Below, in pieces: positions 12,414 to 23,100 of a stretch of 64,000 nt of DNA (position 1 is its first letter; every line of letters starts with the position of its first letter). The notes under the pieces were generated by a model. The model saw nothing but the letters and a program-made list of their open reading frames with translations, was not told the DNA's origin and searched no databases. The DNA lies in NCBI GenBank assembly GCA_021234155.1, contig JAJEKV010000027.1:6198623-6262622 (forward strand), written 5' to 3'. Source of the stretch: Isoetes taiwanensis (Eukaryota > Streptophyta > Lycopodiopsida > Isoetales > Isoetaceae). A program made the translations under genes and the position numbers.

Positions 12414-12529
12414 CCCCGCTCTGATACTTGCCGCGTCTTTAAGATCATAAAGCCATAATCAACAAAACCAGCCCCGCTCTGATACTTGCCGCGTCTTTAA
12501 GATCATAAAGCCATAATCAACAAAACCAG
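12414..12529. repeat. 58-bp perfect tandem duplication
   Basis: Two adjacent copies (12414-12471 and 12472-12529) of a unit that begins CCCCGCTCTGATACTTGCCG. A truncated CCCCGCTCT also precedes it at 12397. Confidence 0.95.
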
Positions 12530-12654
12530 CCTGTCCTGTAGCACATGCCACTCTTGAATGGCCGAGATTGCTGGCCATTATAGCTAGCCATTTATTTTGT
12601 GCATTATGTTCATACAAAGAGAAAACAGATCCTTTTACAAGTTATATGTCAATT

Positions 12655-12872
12655 TTTAAAGACCTACAACCTAAACCAAGAAAAGGGTGTTCAAAAATCT
12701 GATATCTTCGTGTGTCTTATTCATTTATTTTTCTGATGACAAGATAGGCAAATTCATTAGTCCTAGGCTTTGATTAGCTACAGCATAGATATTTGATAGC
12801 AGTATATATACTGCTGTATCATTAGGATCCATGTGAATAATTTCCTCTGCAGCAGGTTTTGCACGTTCTACA
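12655..12872 (-). pseudogene. Fragment of a PPR gene 3' end
   Basis: Encodes the last part of a PPR-type E motif (AAEEIIHMDPNDTAVYILLS, then NIYAVANQ), ending at a TAA near 12725. It is closely related to the 3' end of the PPR gene at 24150-26327, and the similarity continues into downstream non-coding sequence (ACCTACAACCTAAACCAAGA at about 12662 and 23931). No PPR repeats precede it; similarity stops at about 12872. It is a dispersed partial duplicate, not a functional gene. Unlike the larger copy it lacks the 109-bp duplication and reads about ten residues further, so it may preserve the older C-terminus. Confidence 0.75.
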
Positions 12873-13131
12873 TTGTATAAGATTAAAAGTAAGCATATGC
12901 TAATTTCCAACTTCAATTCAGTTGGTTTTGTAGAATGTCTGCAATCATATGATCTTCCATAGACAGTTTCAAAGTACTGATTTTATGAAGAGCATTCAGA
13001 TAGGATAACTATACATAAGATCCAGATTCATGTGACAAAAAGTTCTTATAACTTTGAAGATTTTGTGCACCATACGAAATTTTAAAGTTCGACTTGCATC
13101 AGTTGATTGATTTGTAGAACAAAAACCAAAA

Positions 13132-13545
13132 CTATCCAGGGCCAACCTTAGGAATATCATAGTGCTCACTCAAATTTGCAAGGTATTGATTGAAGTCTTC
13201 AATTTTTTCCCTGTGGGATTTACTAGCCACTTTTGCAAGGCGGGCAGCCTCAAGCTTCTGCTTCTGTTCGTAGTAACGCTTTTCGGCAGCAGTCCAATGG
13301 TGGGGAGGCGCTTGGCCTTGTCTCTCATCTGGTGCACTCTCATCCTTATCAGCAACCTGCACTTCTGAAGAAGCTTCCCCAGATGCAGGAGATTCTTCTA
13401 CTTCTACCCCTTCTACAGGTGCTTCATTTAAAAACTGGTACCGCAAATCATTCCTTTTCTTCTTCTTTTTCAACTTCCCTGATTTCACATCAAGAGCCTT
13501 ACCCTTGAGCTTCAGTTTTCCTCCAACAATAGATTCATATGACAT
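13132..13545 (-). CDS. FAM32A: FAM32A-family nuclear protein
   Basis: A 137-residue protein whose order of features matches the FAM32A family: a short N-terminal GKLKLKGKALDV element, a lysine block (KLKKKKKR, about residues 24-31), an acidic linker (about 40-80), then a conserved C-terminal helix with TAAEKRYYEQKQKLEAARLA and the hallmark EDFNQYL...EHYDIPKV at the end. Known FAM32A is a small nuclear protein found in late spliceosomes and linked to 3' splice-site choice; a similar role here is inferred. The coding part is one exon. A GT-AG intron in the 5' UTR (13602-13875) is visible: ACCAG|gtacg donor at 13876/13875 and tttgcag|GATC acceptor. A telo-box (AACCCTAAA, minus strand, 13907-13915) lies in the first exon or promoter, as is common in housekeeping plant genes. 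Confidence 0.85.
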   Translation of the reverse strand: MSYESIVGGKLKLKGKALDVKSGKLKKKKKRNDLRYQFLNEAPVEGVEVEESPASGEASSEVQVADKDESAPDERQGQAPPHHWTAAEKRYYEQKQKLEAARLAKVASKSHREKIEDFNQYLANLSEHYDIPKVGPG

Positions 13546-13601
13546 TGCTACTTCTACTTAGAATGTCAGCTCTTACAAACCATTCAGATGTGCGTTAGAT
13601 C

Positions 13602-13875
13602 CTGCAAAATGATCAAAGACACATGATCAGCTTACCTGCCTATCGCATGACCTAAAGAGAAATTCAACAATAGCTAATTGCATGTCAGGGGCACTAAATT
13701 AAATGCAAAGACTCTTCAACACAGAGATATAATTCATCCAAACCTATATTATGACTTAGAACATTTGGGAGAATTCTGTATCCGTTGACAAACATGGAAT
13801 TATTCAACGAAACAAGGATGCACTGCATCCCAACAAGAAACGACAGATCAGAACGTATGTAAGAAAAGGGCGTAC
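13602..13875 (-). other. 5'-UTR intron of the FAM32A-like gene
   Basis: A 274-base GT-AG intron. The exon before it contains the telo-box, and the exon after it carries the whole coding sequence. Inferred from splice consensus only. Confidence 0.6.
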
Positions 13876-14015
13876 CTGGTGGGCAGCCACCGAAGCCGGC
13901 ACAAGGTTTAGGGTTCTCTCTTCTTTGCAAAACACGAAGAAGGGGTGGAACTAAAGGTAACCTAATGCACTAGGTCACCTAAAAGGTAGAGCGTTGATGT
14001 TCACTTTTTTTGGAA

Positions 14016-14150
14016 GGAGAAATTTCACTCACCTTGAAATTTCTCCAGGAAATTTTGCGCAGACCTGGCGGCGCCACTCGCGGCTCTGAGTGGCCTGCCA
14101 GGTCAGCTCAAAATTTCCTGGAGAAATTTCAACGGTGAGTGAAATTCTCC
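14016..14150. repeat. Long hairpin (foldback) element
   Basis: The left arm (14016-14057) and right arm (14109-14150) are inverted repeats of about 41 bases with two or three mismatches; they contain GGAGAAATTTCACTCACC and its complement. The loop itself folds (ACCTGGCGGCGCCACTC against GAGTGGCCTGCCAGGT), so the whole 135 bases can form one rod. Just outside, CAAAATTTTGTCCACCTTAAAATTTTG (14152-14178) has an inverted, diverged partner at about 14838-14868, possibly marking the ends of a roughly 720-bp non-autonomous element. Confidence 0.8.
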
Positions 14151-14962
14151 GACAAAATTTTGTCCACCTTAAAATTTTGTCCGTTCTTGATTGATTCGAG
14201 CATTAGCTTTGCATTTCCGGCGTTTCTGTGCTTCGCTTGGTATTTCCAGCCATGGCTATGGTGTTTGCCTCCTATGTTTGCCCTGTGCCGGCTCTGTTTT
14301 TGCACTCTGCACTGTTAGACAGGTATTTGCACTCTGTGCAGGAGGCCTTCATTTGGTGGATTGAACTCGTTTGCAAGGATCAAGCGATGAACTCCTGAAG
14401 AATCAAGCTGAAAAAAACTCTTGATAGGATTATTGCTTTTGGAAGAAGATAGAAAGGAAGTAACTCAGGAATCGGCTCTGAAAGAGAAAGCTCGATGGAA
14501 GAATAGTGAAAAAAAAAAATCCCATGTTTGCACCTTGGGTCGGCTCTGAAGAAATCCCAAATATCTTCTGTTTTTTCTTTACATCTGTGCAGAGAAAATC
14601 CGGCCCCTTTCGGACCATCCCCATGCAGAACTAGTAACAGAGAATAAAGGTAACTAGTAACCAGTAACCAGAACCAGTAACCATGTAACTGTAGAGTCGG
14701 TGCAAAGGTGCGATAGAAGCAGATCCTTTGGTCGGCGTGACAGAAGCAGAGTGCAAAACAGAGTAAGCGGCTCCGCCGAAAATTGCAGAGGCAATTCAAG
14801 AGACATTTTCGCAGTAAAAAAATGAGTCAAATAAGGGCGAAATTTTAAGGTGGTCAAAATTTCGGTGACACTTGGCCATGCAGACGTGGAGATGACGGGA
14901 TTCTCACGTGTAAGGCCGAAATAGAATCTTTATGTAATGAAACGCCTGAGCTTGCTGTATAA

Positions 14963-15063
14963 GGGAAAGGTCCTGTGGCCTTTCCGGAAGGGAAAGCTGG
15001 CCGACGCGCGAAGCGCGGAGGCCTGCTTGACCTTCCGGAAAGAAGGCCACATGGCCTTTCTCT
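14963..15063. repeat. Hairpin (foldback) element
   Basis: Inverted arms GGCCTTTCCGGAAGG (14977-14991) and CCTTCCGGAAAGAAGGCC (15031-15048), extended on both sides, enclose a loop with a second small hairpin (CGCGCGAAGCGCGG). ORFs across it are by-products of the palindrome. Confidence 0.75.
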
Positions 15064-15383
15064 CAACGTAGAGGATGGCTGGGCTCAATTTAGGCGTAAC
15101 ATGTATTCGCATGCAGGTGAAAATGTCAGAACAGCAAGTAAAAAAAGGTCTAAACATGGCGTAAAAAGGGCGGAATGCAGAGTAAAATCTTGCACGCCTT
15201 TTCAGGCTTAGAAAAAGTGACACGTGTCACCTATTTATTGGATGAGACGGTTAGATTGGGTCCAACCGTCCTTTACGTTTCACGACAAACAAATAAGTCG
15301 CCGCTAATGCGGCTCGCCAGTATGTTTCATAGCAAAATAGCTCGCTCACATCCGTTTGTATTATGAAATTGGCAAGTGACCTT

Positions 15384-15457
15384 ATCGGACTCTCCAGTGT
15401 AAAGGTAGAGTCCGATAATTAAGTTATTACTCCTAGGAGTGATAACTAGTTATCACT
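15384..15457. repeat. Cluster of short perfect palindromes
   Basis: An 11-base perfect inverted repeat TATCGGACTCT/AGAGTCCGATA (15384-15418), a 10-base palindrome CTCCTAGGAG (15430-15439) and a 20-base perfect palindrome AGTGATAACTAGTTATCACT (15438-15457). Outer ACCTTATCGG (about 15380) and CCGATAAGGT (about 15482) pair around them. Confidence 0.85.
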
Positions 15458-15491
15458 ACTAGGAGATAATTAGTTATCAGCCCGATAAGGT

Positions 15492-15688
15492 GGTTATCGG
15501 ACTTTGCCTCGGCTGATAACCAAAAATGCGTGGCCTCGATTGTACGTCTTCGGCCAGATTTTTGCACGTAAGGCCTCGGCCCAGCCTTCGGCCCTAGCAG
15601 GCCTCGACCTTACATGCAAATATCTGGCCTCGGACATACAGCCTCGGTCATGCATTTTTGGTTATCAGCCTCGGCCAGACCGATAACC
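15492..15688. repeat. 197-bp foldback element with CCTCGG motifs
   Basis: The whole element folds on itself: GGTTATCGG at 15492 pairs with CCGATAACC at 15680-15688, and GGCTGATAACCAAAAATGC (15511-15529) pairs with GCATTTTTGGTTATCAGCC (15652-15670). Imperfect pairing continues to a centre near 15590, giving arms of about 90 bases. GCCTCGG/CCGAGGC recurs several times. No protein is encoded. It could be a foldback/MITE relic. Confidence 0.85.
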
Positions 15689-16295
15689 TTACCTACTACA
15701 ACTGCAGGTAATTTCAATCAAGGAATATTCCTAACACTTAAAAAGAATCAATGCTCTTGATTCTATAATCTCAGCAAGCGACGATCCTGATTCATCGTCA
15801 ACAAAAATATTCCTGTATTATTATGCCTCAAGACGAGGATTTGCCCCAATGGCCCCAAAAACTAAACAAAAAATCTTCCTTTTTCACTCATATATAATTC
15901 AGTTTGTTTTTCTGTTTAAAGCTATTTTTTTGATGCTATTTTGTTTGAAGCATTCTGCTGGTGACACGTATGTGCAAACAATCTTGGAACCTTATGAAGA
16001 CAGTGACGTCATGCTAAAGATGGAGATGTGTGACAGACCCTAACCCCTAACGGCCTGGAATCTCAATCTCCTTCGGATTGGGACGTCTCCAATAAAAACT
16101 GGTAAGCAGGAATTATACTATGAATCCAACTTTGGAATATTTGGAATGCAGTATGAATCTGGCTGGAAAACCTCTCTCGATTGGGTGCCTGAGTGCCATA
16201 CATAAAATAAACTGGAATATTTTGCATTCAATTCAATCTGTCTCTCATAGCTATATAAACAAGCTGCTGGAAATGGCCTTCTGCTTGGGGAGACG

Positions 16296-16781
16296 ATGGC
16301 TTCGAAGAAGAGGAAATTTGAGGAAACAATTCTTGGCTTCTTGGATGATTACCTTCCAGCTCCAAAACTGGTCGTAGATGGTTGGATAAATTGTGGTGAT
16401 GAGCATGACGGGGGTCGTAACATGGAGCAGGGTGGAAGCCATAAAATTGGGGACAATTTAGCAGATCTTTCTGGTAGCTTTAATCTGGAGGACAAGTTGT
16501 TTGATGCTTCTGACAGCTCTACCTTTGGTATATTGGATGGCTTCAATCCCTTTAGTCTGGACTTCGATTTACCTGAGCAAATCGATTCATTTGAATTGGA
16601 TGATGCTTCGGAAGAACTCTCTGATATTGGTATCTTACCGTTCATATTTGGATATGATACCGTCTTAACCTATAGTAGCTGCCTTTGTTTTGTCAGCAAT
16701 GATGAAGTTGATGAATTCGGCCGCTGTAAAACCTGTATCAAGGAATGGGTAGTGGGATGCTCTGAAAAAATGCAGTCCTAG
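16296..16781 (+). CDS. Unrecognised acidic ORF with basic N-terminus
   Basis: A 161-residue frame with a well-placed ATG (GACGATGGC). The N-terminus MASKKRKFEE resembles a nuclear localisation signal. The middle (about residues 45-115) is rich in Asp, Glu, Leu and Phe (for example SLDFDLPEQIDSFELDDASE), and a CxxC pair (GRCKTCIKEW) lies near the C-terminus. Basic head plus acidic/hydrophobic middle would suit a small nuclear regulator, but this is a guess. No family is recognised. It sits directly upstream of an LRR pseudogene and may itself be a fragment. Confidence 0.35.
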   Translation: MASKKRKFEETILGFLDDYLPAPKLVVDGWINCGDEHDGGRNMEQGGSHKIGDNLADLSGSFNLEDKLFDASDSSTFGILDGFNPFSLDFDLPEQIDSFELDDASEELSDIGILPFIFGYDTVLTYSSCLCFVSNDEVDEFGRCKTCIKEWVVGCSEKMQS

Positions 16782-16810
16782 CTCTAAACATTGTTGTAGT
16801 TTGTCTATAT

Positions 16811-17320
16811 GTGAAATACACAGGGTCTTACATCACTTGCTTAAGTTTACAAGTTTTGAATGCCTCTTTTAATCATCTAAACGAAAGTATCCCTGAAGTT
16901 CCCACCAGCATGTCATCGCTACAAATTCTTGACCTTGGAGACAATAACTTTACTGGGCAGATCCCTTCGTTTCTGCAAAACTGTACAAAATTGATTTACT
17001 TGGACCTAGAGCTGCAATTTTCGTTTTGGACCATTTTCTCAACAGATTTGTCATCAGAATTCTCCCTTAGAAACCCTGATTCTTTCAGACAATTCTTTAA
17101 CAGGGGAAATTCCTTCTTGGGTTAGCAACTGCAGTAATATAAAGGTGCTTGACCTCAGCTACAATAAGTTTGAAAGCAGCATTCCTCCTGAAATATGCAA
17201 TCTATATAAATTAGAGAAGCTCGTGATGTGGCTGAATAACTTGAGTGGTCAGATTCCTACAGAGATTGGGAACTGCAAGAATTTGAAGGCTTTGATTCTG
17301 AACAACATCAATTGCCTGTA
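16811..17320 (+). pseudogene. LRR receptor-like kinase ectodomain fragment (BRI1/BRL-like)
   Basis: Plant-type 24-residue leucine-rich repeats in two frames: LQVLNASFNHLNESIPE and LQILDLGDNNFTGQIPSFLQ up to about 17010, then after a frame break LTGEIPSWVSNC, IKVLDLSYNKFESSIPPEIC, LEKLVMWLNNLSGQIPTEIG and LKALILNN near 17090-17320. The LVMW...NNLSG and LILNN phrases resemble brassinosteroid-receptor-like (BRI1/BRL) ectodomains. Signal peptide, island domain, membrane segment and kinase are absent, and the frame is shifted. A dead receptor fragment; the BRI1/BRL assignment is tentative. Confidence 0.75.
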
Positions 17321-17329
17321 ATGCAAAAA

Positions 17330-18400
17330 CAAGTTTCCTGAAAGCAGAAGGTTTTGAAGTGAGTATAGAATAAGAAATAAGATATAAACAAATCAATGTT
17401 GAGAGCATATCATAAGGATCCGTCTGAAATGTTATGGACATCAGTGTCAATGTTATTTCCGCATTCCCTATTCAGTTCATTGCAAAAGGAGTGTAAACGC
17501 AGGCATTCTAGCATTAATAATCCTCTCCTTCCTTCTTCGTGGCCGCTCTCTGAAGCAGATTTAATTCTGGTAGCCATCCTGGTGCTCAAGGATGCGCCCA
17601 AGGATTCCCCCCTCCAGCAATCCGCCATCGCCAAACGCACATCTGTTCCCGGTCTTTCTTCCTCCTGGGATAGCTTGAAATTCCGAATGTGGAACCCCTT
17701 GATTGCTCCAGCCCTGCTTCTGGCCTTCCCCGATCTTCCAGAGGGGATTTTTGCGCTGATTTCGTAGGAAGCCCTTTCGACCAAACAACAGCAGCACTTT
17801 TGATTTGGCGGGATACTCAGTATTGCAGGGAACAACAACGATTTTTTTCTCCGGATCTTAGCTTGGAATAAAACTAAAACAAGCATTTGATCTTGATCGG
17901 TTGGATTGCAATGTCTAAGCTCAAATGGTTCTTGATTCTCTAGATTACTTCAAAGTTCTCAGGAATCCTGGCTGAATTTGCCTGACCGTTTAAATTACAC
18001 GCTACTTTGATTCTGACTCGTTGGACAACTTTAATTTCTTTGATCTGAGTTTGATAGCGACCAAGTTTTGATCTGAAAATTGAGTTCATAACCTTTAGCC
18101 TGATACTCCGGATATCTACATTGTTAGAAATCAATTGTTTTTTGCAAACTCTCAAGATCTCCGACTCACCTTGGGGGACGGGAAAATTGCTGGAGCCAAT
18201 AAGTACACCATCATTACATCATTATGAGGTGTTTTCATTCCCTCCGTACCATTGTGCAGGTCATTATTGTATCACATCATTAGAATCACTTTATATATCA
18301 CGTAGATATCAAATAATGTATATATCATATAAATATTAGATTCGAGATATTTGCATGTGTTCTCATGTTGTTCTAGTTTTACAAAACGTGCGCATACTAT
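17330..18400. other. No supported gene
   Basis: Overlapping ORFs on both strands around 17400-17890 have no recognisable motif, and no transposon ends were seen. Confidence 0.3.
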
Positions 18401-18405
18401 TGGCA

Positions 18406-18414
18406 TATAAATAG
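18406..18414 (+). promoter_or_regulatory. TATA box (TATAAATAG)
   Basis: A canonical TATA box. About 70 bases downstream a pyrimidine-rich leader ends at a good donor (TCTAAG|gtaatcc, 18488), so it may drive the spliced ORFs that follow. Confidence 0.45.
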
Positions 18415-18694
18415 AAGGCATCCTCAAATGCTCGAACACAACTCGAACTCCTCTGGGCGCTTAACTTTGCACTGCTCCTACTTCTAAGGTAATCCTTTGC
18501 AGTCTTCTTCTTGCTCCTTGCATTCTATATTTCTCATTCCCTTCTCTCGACCATTCTATAAATATACTATATCTCCATGAAGATCTACACTAATATTTCA
18601 TGTACACTATTACCACTTATTTTGAATCCTTTATGAAGTTCAAATTACTTGAATATTCCTTGCTCTGTGAGTTAATAGTGTCTACTAATTTCAG

Positions 18695-19062
18695 ATGGGC
18701 AAGCCATTGCCGGAGGCCATAGTTATGATGACGTCTAAGATTAAAAAAATTCTATATGTAACGATTAAAGTAAAGATAGATAGTAGTTTTAACATAAGGG
18801 AGATGAGTTATACGATGTGGAATGTGGTTGGATCCAGGGATCTGCGGAGTTTCTTTTTGATACTTTAGCTGTGGAACGTTTTCTGTCTAGCTCCTTACTC
18901 AACAAACTAGACGTAATTGAAACAAATTACCCTTTAGGCGCCATATTCTATTATCTTGAGAAGTACATGGGTTGTGGCTCCATTGGTCCTGCAGGTATCT
19001 TTAGAGTGGAGACCGAAATGGTGGATGGTAGGATTGAAGTTGGGATATTCAGTGACATCTAA
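18695..19062 (+). CDS. Unrecognised ORF exon, probably frameshifted
   Basis: After a tttcag acceptor at 18694 an ATG opens MGKPLPEAIVMMTSKIKKIL but ends at about 18864. A different frame, open from 18793, gives a protein-like stretch to 19062 (HKGDELYDVECGWIQ ... AIFYYLEKYMGCG ... DGRIEVGIFSDI). One frame break would join them. No family recognised. Together with the next ORF and the Helitron to its right, this could be an accessory gene of a mobile element. Confidence 0.3.
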
Positions 19063-19224
19063 TCCCATAGTTGGTAATTGACAGACTTGGATTATCGAAT
19101 GTACCTTTGTTTAATTTAATATCGATGTTAACCTCTACATAATGTTAATTTTGTGTTGTGGGGTTGGAATGTTCATGTTTGGATTTATTTTGATTTTTGT
19201 TTTTTGTATCTTGCATTGTAGTAA

Positions 19225-19632
19225 ATGGCAGAATTGGCTGAGGAGACCACTGGGGCTAAAGTTGACCTGGATAATGGGACTGACGAGTCTCTAACTGTTC
19301 ATGATATGAATGCGCATTTGAACAATAATCAAAACAGTCGCAAGGTATTCGTGATGACTGTCAGCAAGGGAACCCTTCACAAGTACAAATGAAACCAAAT
19401 TGCTTTGCACATAGCATCACATAGGAAACGTGCTCCTCCAGTGATGACAAGGAAATTTCAAAAACAGGTGGACAGGCTTTCTGAAGAGCTCGATAAAATA
19501 TCTAAGGATTATATCACTCTTTCGATCAGTGTTAAAAGGCTCACTGCGCAATTAACGCGTCTCCACCGATTGTTGCAAATTGTTGAGGCTAATGATGCTG
19601 TAATGTCGGCAATATTAGAGGGAGAGATGTAG
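19225..19632 (+). CDS. Unrecognised coiled-coil ORF interrupted by one TGA
   Basis: A 135-codon frame from ATG 19225, preceded by an attgtag|taa acceptor-like site, to TAG 19632, with a single in-frame TGA at 19390-19392 between ...GTLHKYK and NQIALHI.... The second half (about residues 70-130) is strongly helical and coiled-coil-like (QVDRLSEELDKISKDY, LTAQLTRLHRLLQI). The stop may be a nonsense mutation in a decaying gene; recoding is possible but unsupported. No family recognised. Confidence 0.35.
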
Positions 19633-19644
19633 ATGACTTCATCA

Positions 19645-19960
19645 TGTTATGCGCTTATGATAACTAGATGATAATGCCACTGCCATGGACATATTATAAG
19701 ATACTTTTTTCTTGCGAGTCGTAATATGCTCTGAATATATTTTCGTTATAATAAACACGTTACGCAAGGTATGTACTATGGGATGAATTGTGGATTATGC
19801 CATTATGATAATTAGATAATCATGCCATTACTATGGACATCTTATAAGATACATTTTTTTTTTAGGCATAATATACATCAATATAATTCCATCACAATAA
19901 ACTCATTATATAAGGTATATGTTGTGAGCTGAATTGTGAATTACGCCATGTATCTCATGC
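19645..19960. repeat. Diverged tandem duplication of about 150 bp
   Basis: Two adjacent copies (about 19650-19800 and 19801-19958) share TATGATAA.TAGAT, CCATGGACAT/CTATGGACAT, TTATAAGATAC, AATAAAC and TGAATTGTG(G/A)ATTA(T/C)GCC in the same order. Confidence 0.75.
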
Positions 19961-20173
19961 TATGTACTAGATGGATGTGATATTTAGATGCCATGAATTA
20001 TGAATTGTGTCATGGAATACATGATGAGCTACGTTAATAATGCAATTCCTTCGATCCTAATTACAGACTCCCAATGTCATTGCTATCTATCTGAGGGAAG
20101 GTATTCTTGGAGGAGACAAACATGTAAGTCTTCTTCTACATCATTGTGCATCGCAATAGAATTTGCATTGAAT

Positions 20174-23100
20174 ATGGATGATAACACATTGAGCCCAACT
20201 GAGAACCACATAGAATCGAGAAGGATAGGACGGTATGTAAATTTGCGAGCAATGGCAAGAGATCGTGCTAGATGGCGTCTAGCTGGACAGATAAGAGAGA
20301 CCCCTCGTGCTCTACCAGAAATAGATTATAGGGAGAGGAATCAGCAGCTGGAGCAGGAGCGGCATGCAAGCTTGAGTGATGCTGCTCGAGAGGTGGTATG
20401 CGAGAGAGCGAGACGACGACCAAGAACGTCAATCTAGGAGGACTAGTGAATTAGACAGAGCCCCTTTACATACAAATGGACTTAGGGTAAATGAATTTGC
20501 TCCAAGTGCAAATGTTCCGTTTGCTAGTGGAAGCGAACTACTCGAGGGGTCACCGGTAGTTGCAGGTGAGCAGAATACCTACAACTCGAACTGGTATGCT
20601 AGATTGAGTGAGGAAGGTTGAGAGGAAGTACGTCGTAGGCGAAGAGAACGTTATGCAAATTTACGTGAATCCTCCTTCGCGACTGGAGTTAGGATAAATA
20701 AATTTGTTTCAAATTTGGATGTTCTACCCACATTTGAAAGCGAGTTACATGAGGGGTCACCAGTAGTTGGAGGCCAACAGAGTACATATAGATCAGGATG
20801 GTATGCTAGCTTGAGTGAGGAAGGCAGGGATGAGGTACGACGTAGGCAAATAGAGCGATATAGAAATTTACGAGAAGCTGCTCGAGATGTAGCTCGTGCT
20901 AGGAGTGGACATCAAGCAGGACAGTCTCAACCTGGAATGGTAGATATACGTGGAGATGGAACAAAAAGAACTGTTCCAACTCTAAACGTGTTAACGACCA
21001 ATGAAAACGAGTTGGTCAATGACGCATTGGCAAATGCAGGCGATCATAACACGTACAGAGCAGGATGGTATGCAAGGTTGACTGAGGAGGACAGAGATGA
21101 AGTACGCCATAGACGAAGAGAGCATTATGCGAACTTGCCTGATGAAGAAAGGGATCGTATACGTCTAATAGATAGAGGACGTCATACAAATATAGCTGCT
21201 GCAGGCACGATATCTAGCCATATCGACGTGCAAGCAGGTAGTATGGAGGACAACTCAGTGTCAAGGGTGCTTACACATTGGCAGGCCCGTGCAGAACAAT
21301 GAGAACATCAATTAATCGAACTTTCACGATGTGCACATGGAATAAACGATGCACGTATTGCCATATTCCATTGTTGAATGTTGAACAAAATGGATTTTGT
21401 TGTAATAAGGTGAAAGTGGTTGCTCCCGCAGTTACCTTCCTTGCCTGATGCATTAGTTAACTTATACAACATGCTGGGTTTCAATGGAGTATATAGAAAG
21501 ATAAATAGACTATTTTTGCGTGCTTGGAGTTGATGGAGAGTTCGTCAACTTGGGCTTCCCTTCATCAGTGACGATCACAGGTCGTACGTATGATCGGTTG
21601 CTTCTAACAGGAGATACTGGAAATCCCATACACTGGTATATATATGACGATTCACAACGTTATGTGCAAGTAGGACTTCAAGGTGTGCCCTTTCAGTGGG
21701 TTGCAACCATTGGTTCAATTCTCGATCGAGAACATCCATTTATTAGACACCTTCGAACTATGGGGAGTGTGCATATGCCTTCGGCATATATTACAGCTGA
21801 AGGAATAATTGGCCATAGTGGCAATTGCATCCCGAGTTGCGGGCTTTTGGGCTCGAAATGCGGGTGAACCGACTTTTATGAATATCCTTGATCCCATGTA
21901 TGAACCTTTGCAATATCCACTACTCTTTCCGCATGGTACATCAGGGTGGGGTCTCAGAAATGAATATGGTCTCACGCAACTACAATGATACAGAGCAAGA
22001 ATCTTGCATGAGGATAGGTTCCTTCAGCTAGGCCGCTTATGTGGGGAGTATCTCGTTGATATGTATTCAAGAGTTGAGGACGCATGACTAAATTACTTTA
22101 GGACTTCTGCCTTTAGGAATAGGAGGATTCAATATGATGAGGATTACTCTGAGCGAGAAAATGACAATCAAAATGATGTTATCCTTCCTTCGTCATTCTT
22201 GGGTTGCCAAAGGTGGTGCTCTGTACAGGTTGCTAATGCGTTGGCACTGTCTAGGTCAAAAGGCCGGCCAACTTTATTCGTTACAATGACGACTAACACG
22301 AATTGGCCAGAAATAAGGGCTGCCCTTGGGCCTGGACAAAATGCTTCTGATATACCTATGACTGTTGTCCGATGTTTTCATGGAAGGTTGCAACGCCTAA
22401 CTTTCAGCGCGTATCATATATAATAACAGTAGTAGAGTTCAGAAGCAAGGATTACCGCATTCGCATCTTGTGTTACGTACCGAACCAGATATACCAATAG
22501 AATGCGTTGATGAAATTATATCTGCAGAACTACCAAGTGATCCGATTATTCGAGCCGCAGGTCCAAAAATTTATGATTCATTACTGTTATAACTATCCAA
22601 AACTAGTTAATCCAACGCCGCACCTTGGCTCGAAAGGGTACGTGCAATATAGGAGGAGGAGTGTAGATGACGCGTGGGTAGTTCCATACAATGCATTCTT
22701 GCTTCATGAACTCGATTGCCATATTATGGTTGACATCGCATCCACCGTGCATGTCTTCTCTTATCTCTATGGTTACATATATAAGGCCTTTGATACTGCA
22801 AGATTCCAGATTACTCAAGAGAGGCATACAAACGCAGAGACGTCATCGGGCCTTGAGCAGCAGAGAGTTCAGATCACACGAGATACACGAGTGAATGGTG
22901 AGCATACAAGTCTCGGTACAGATCAATGCTCTGAAAACATTCCGCAGACGCATACTACTACATCGGTTCCTAGAGATGAGACACGTGAGTACTTAAAGGC
23001 ACGATACCTTTCGGCCATGGAGGCGTCTTGGAGAATAATGCCATATGACATAACGAACAAGTCCCCTGCTGTTAAATGTCTACCTTTGCATCTGTTGCAA

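Noticed and set aside
17410-17886. 158-codon minus-strand ORF
   Set aside because: Overlaps other open frames on both strands; no motif, and first residues look random.
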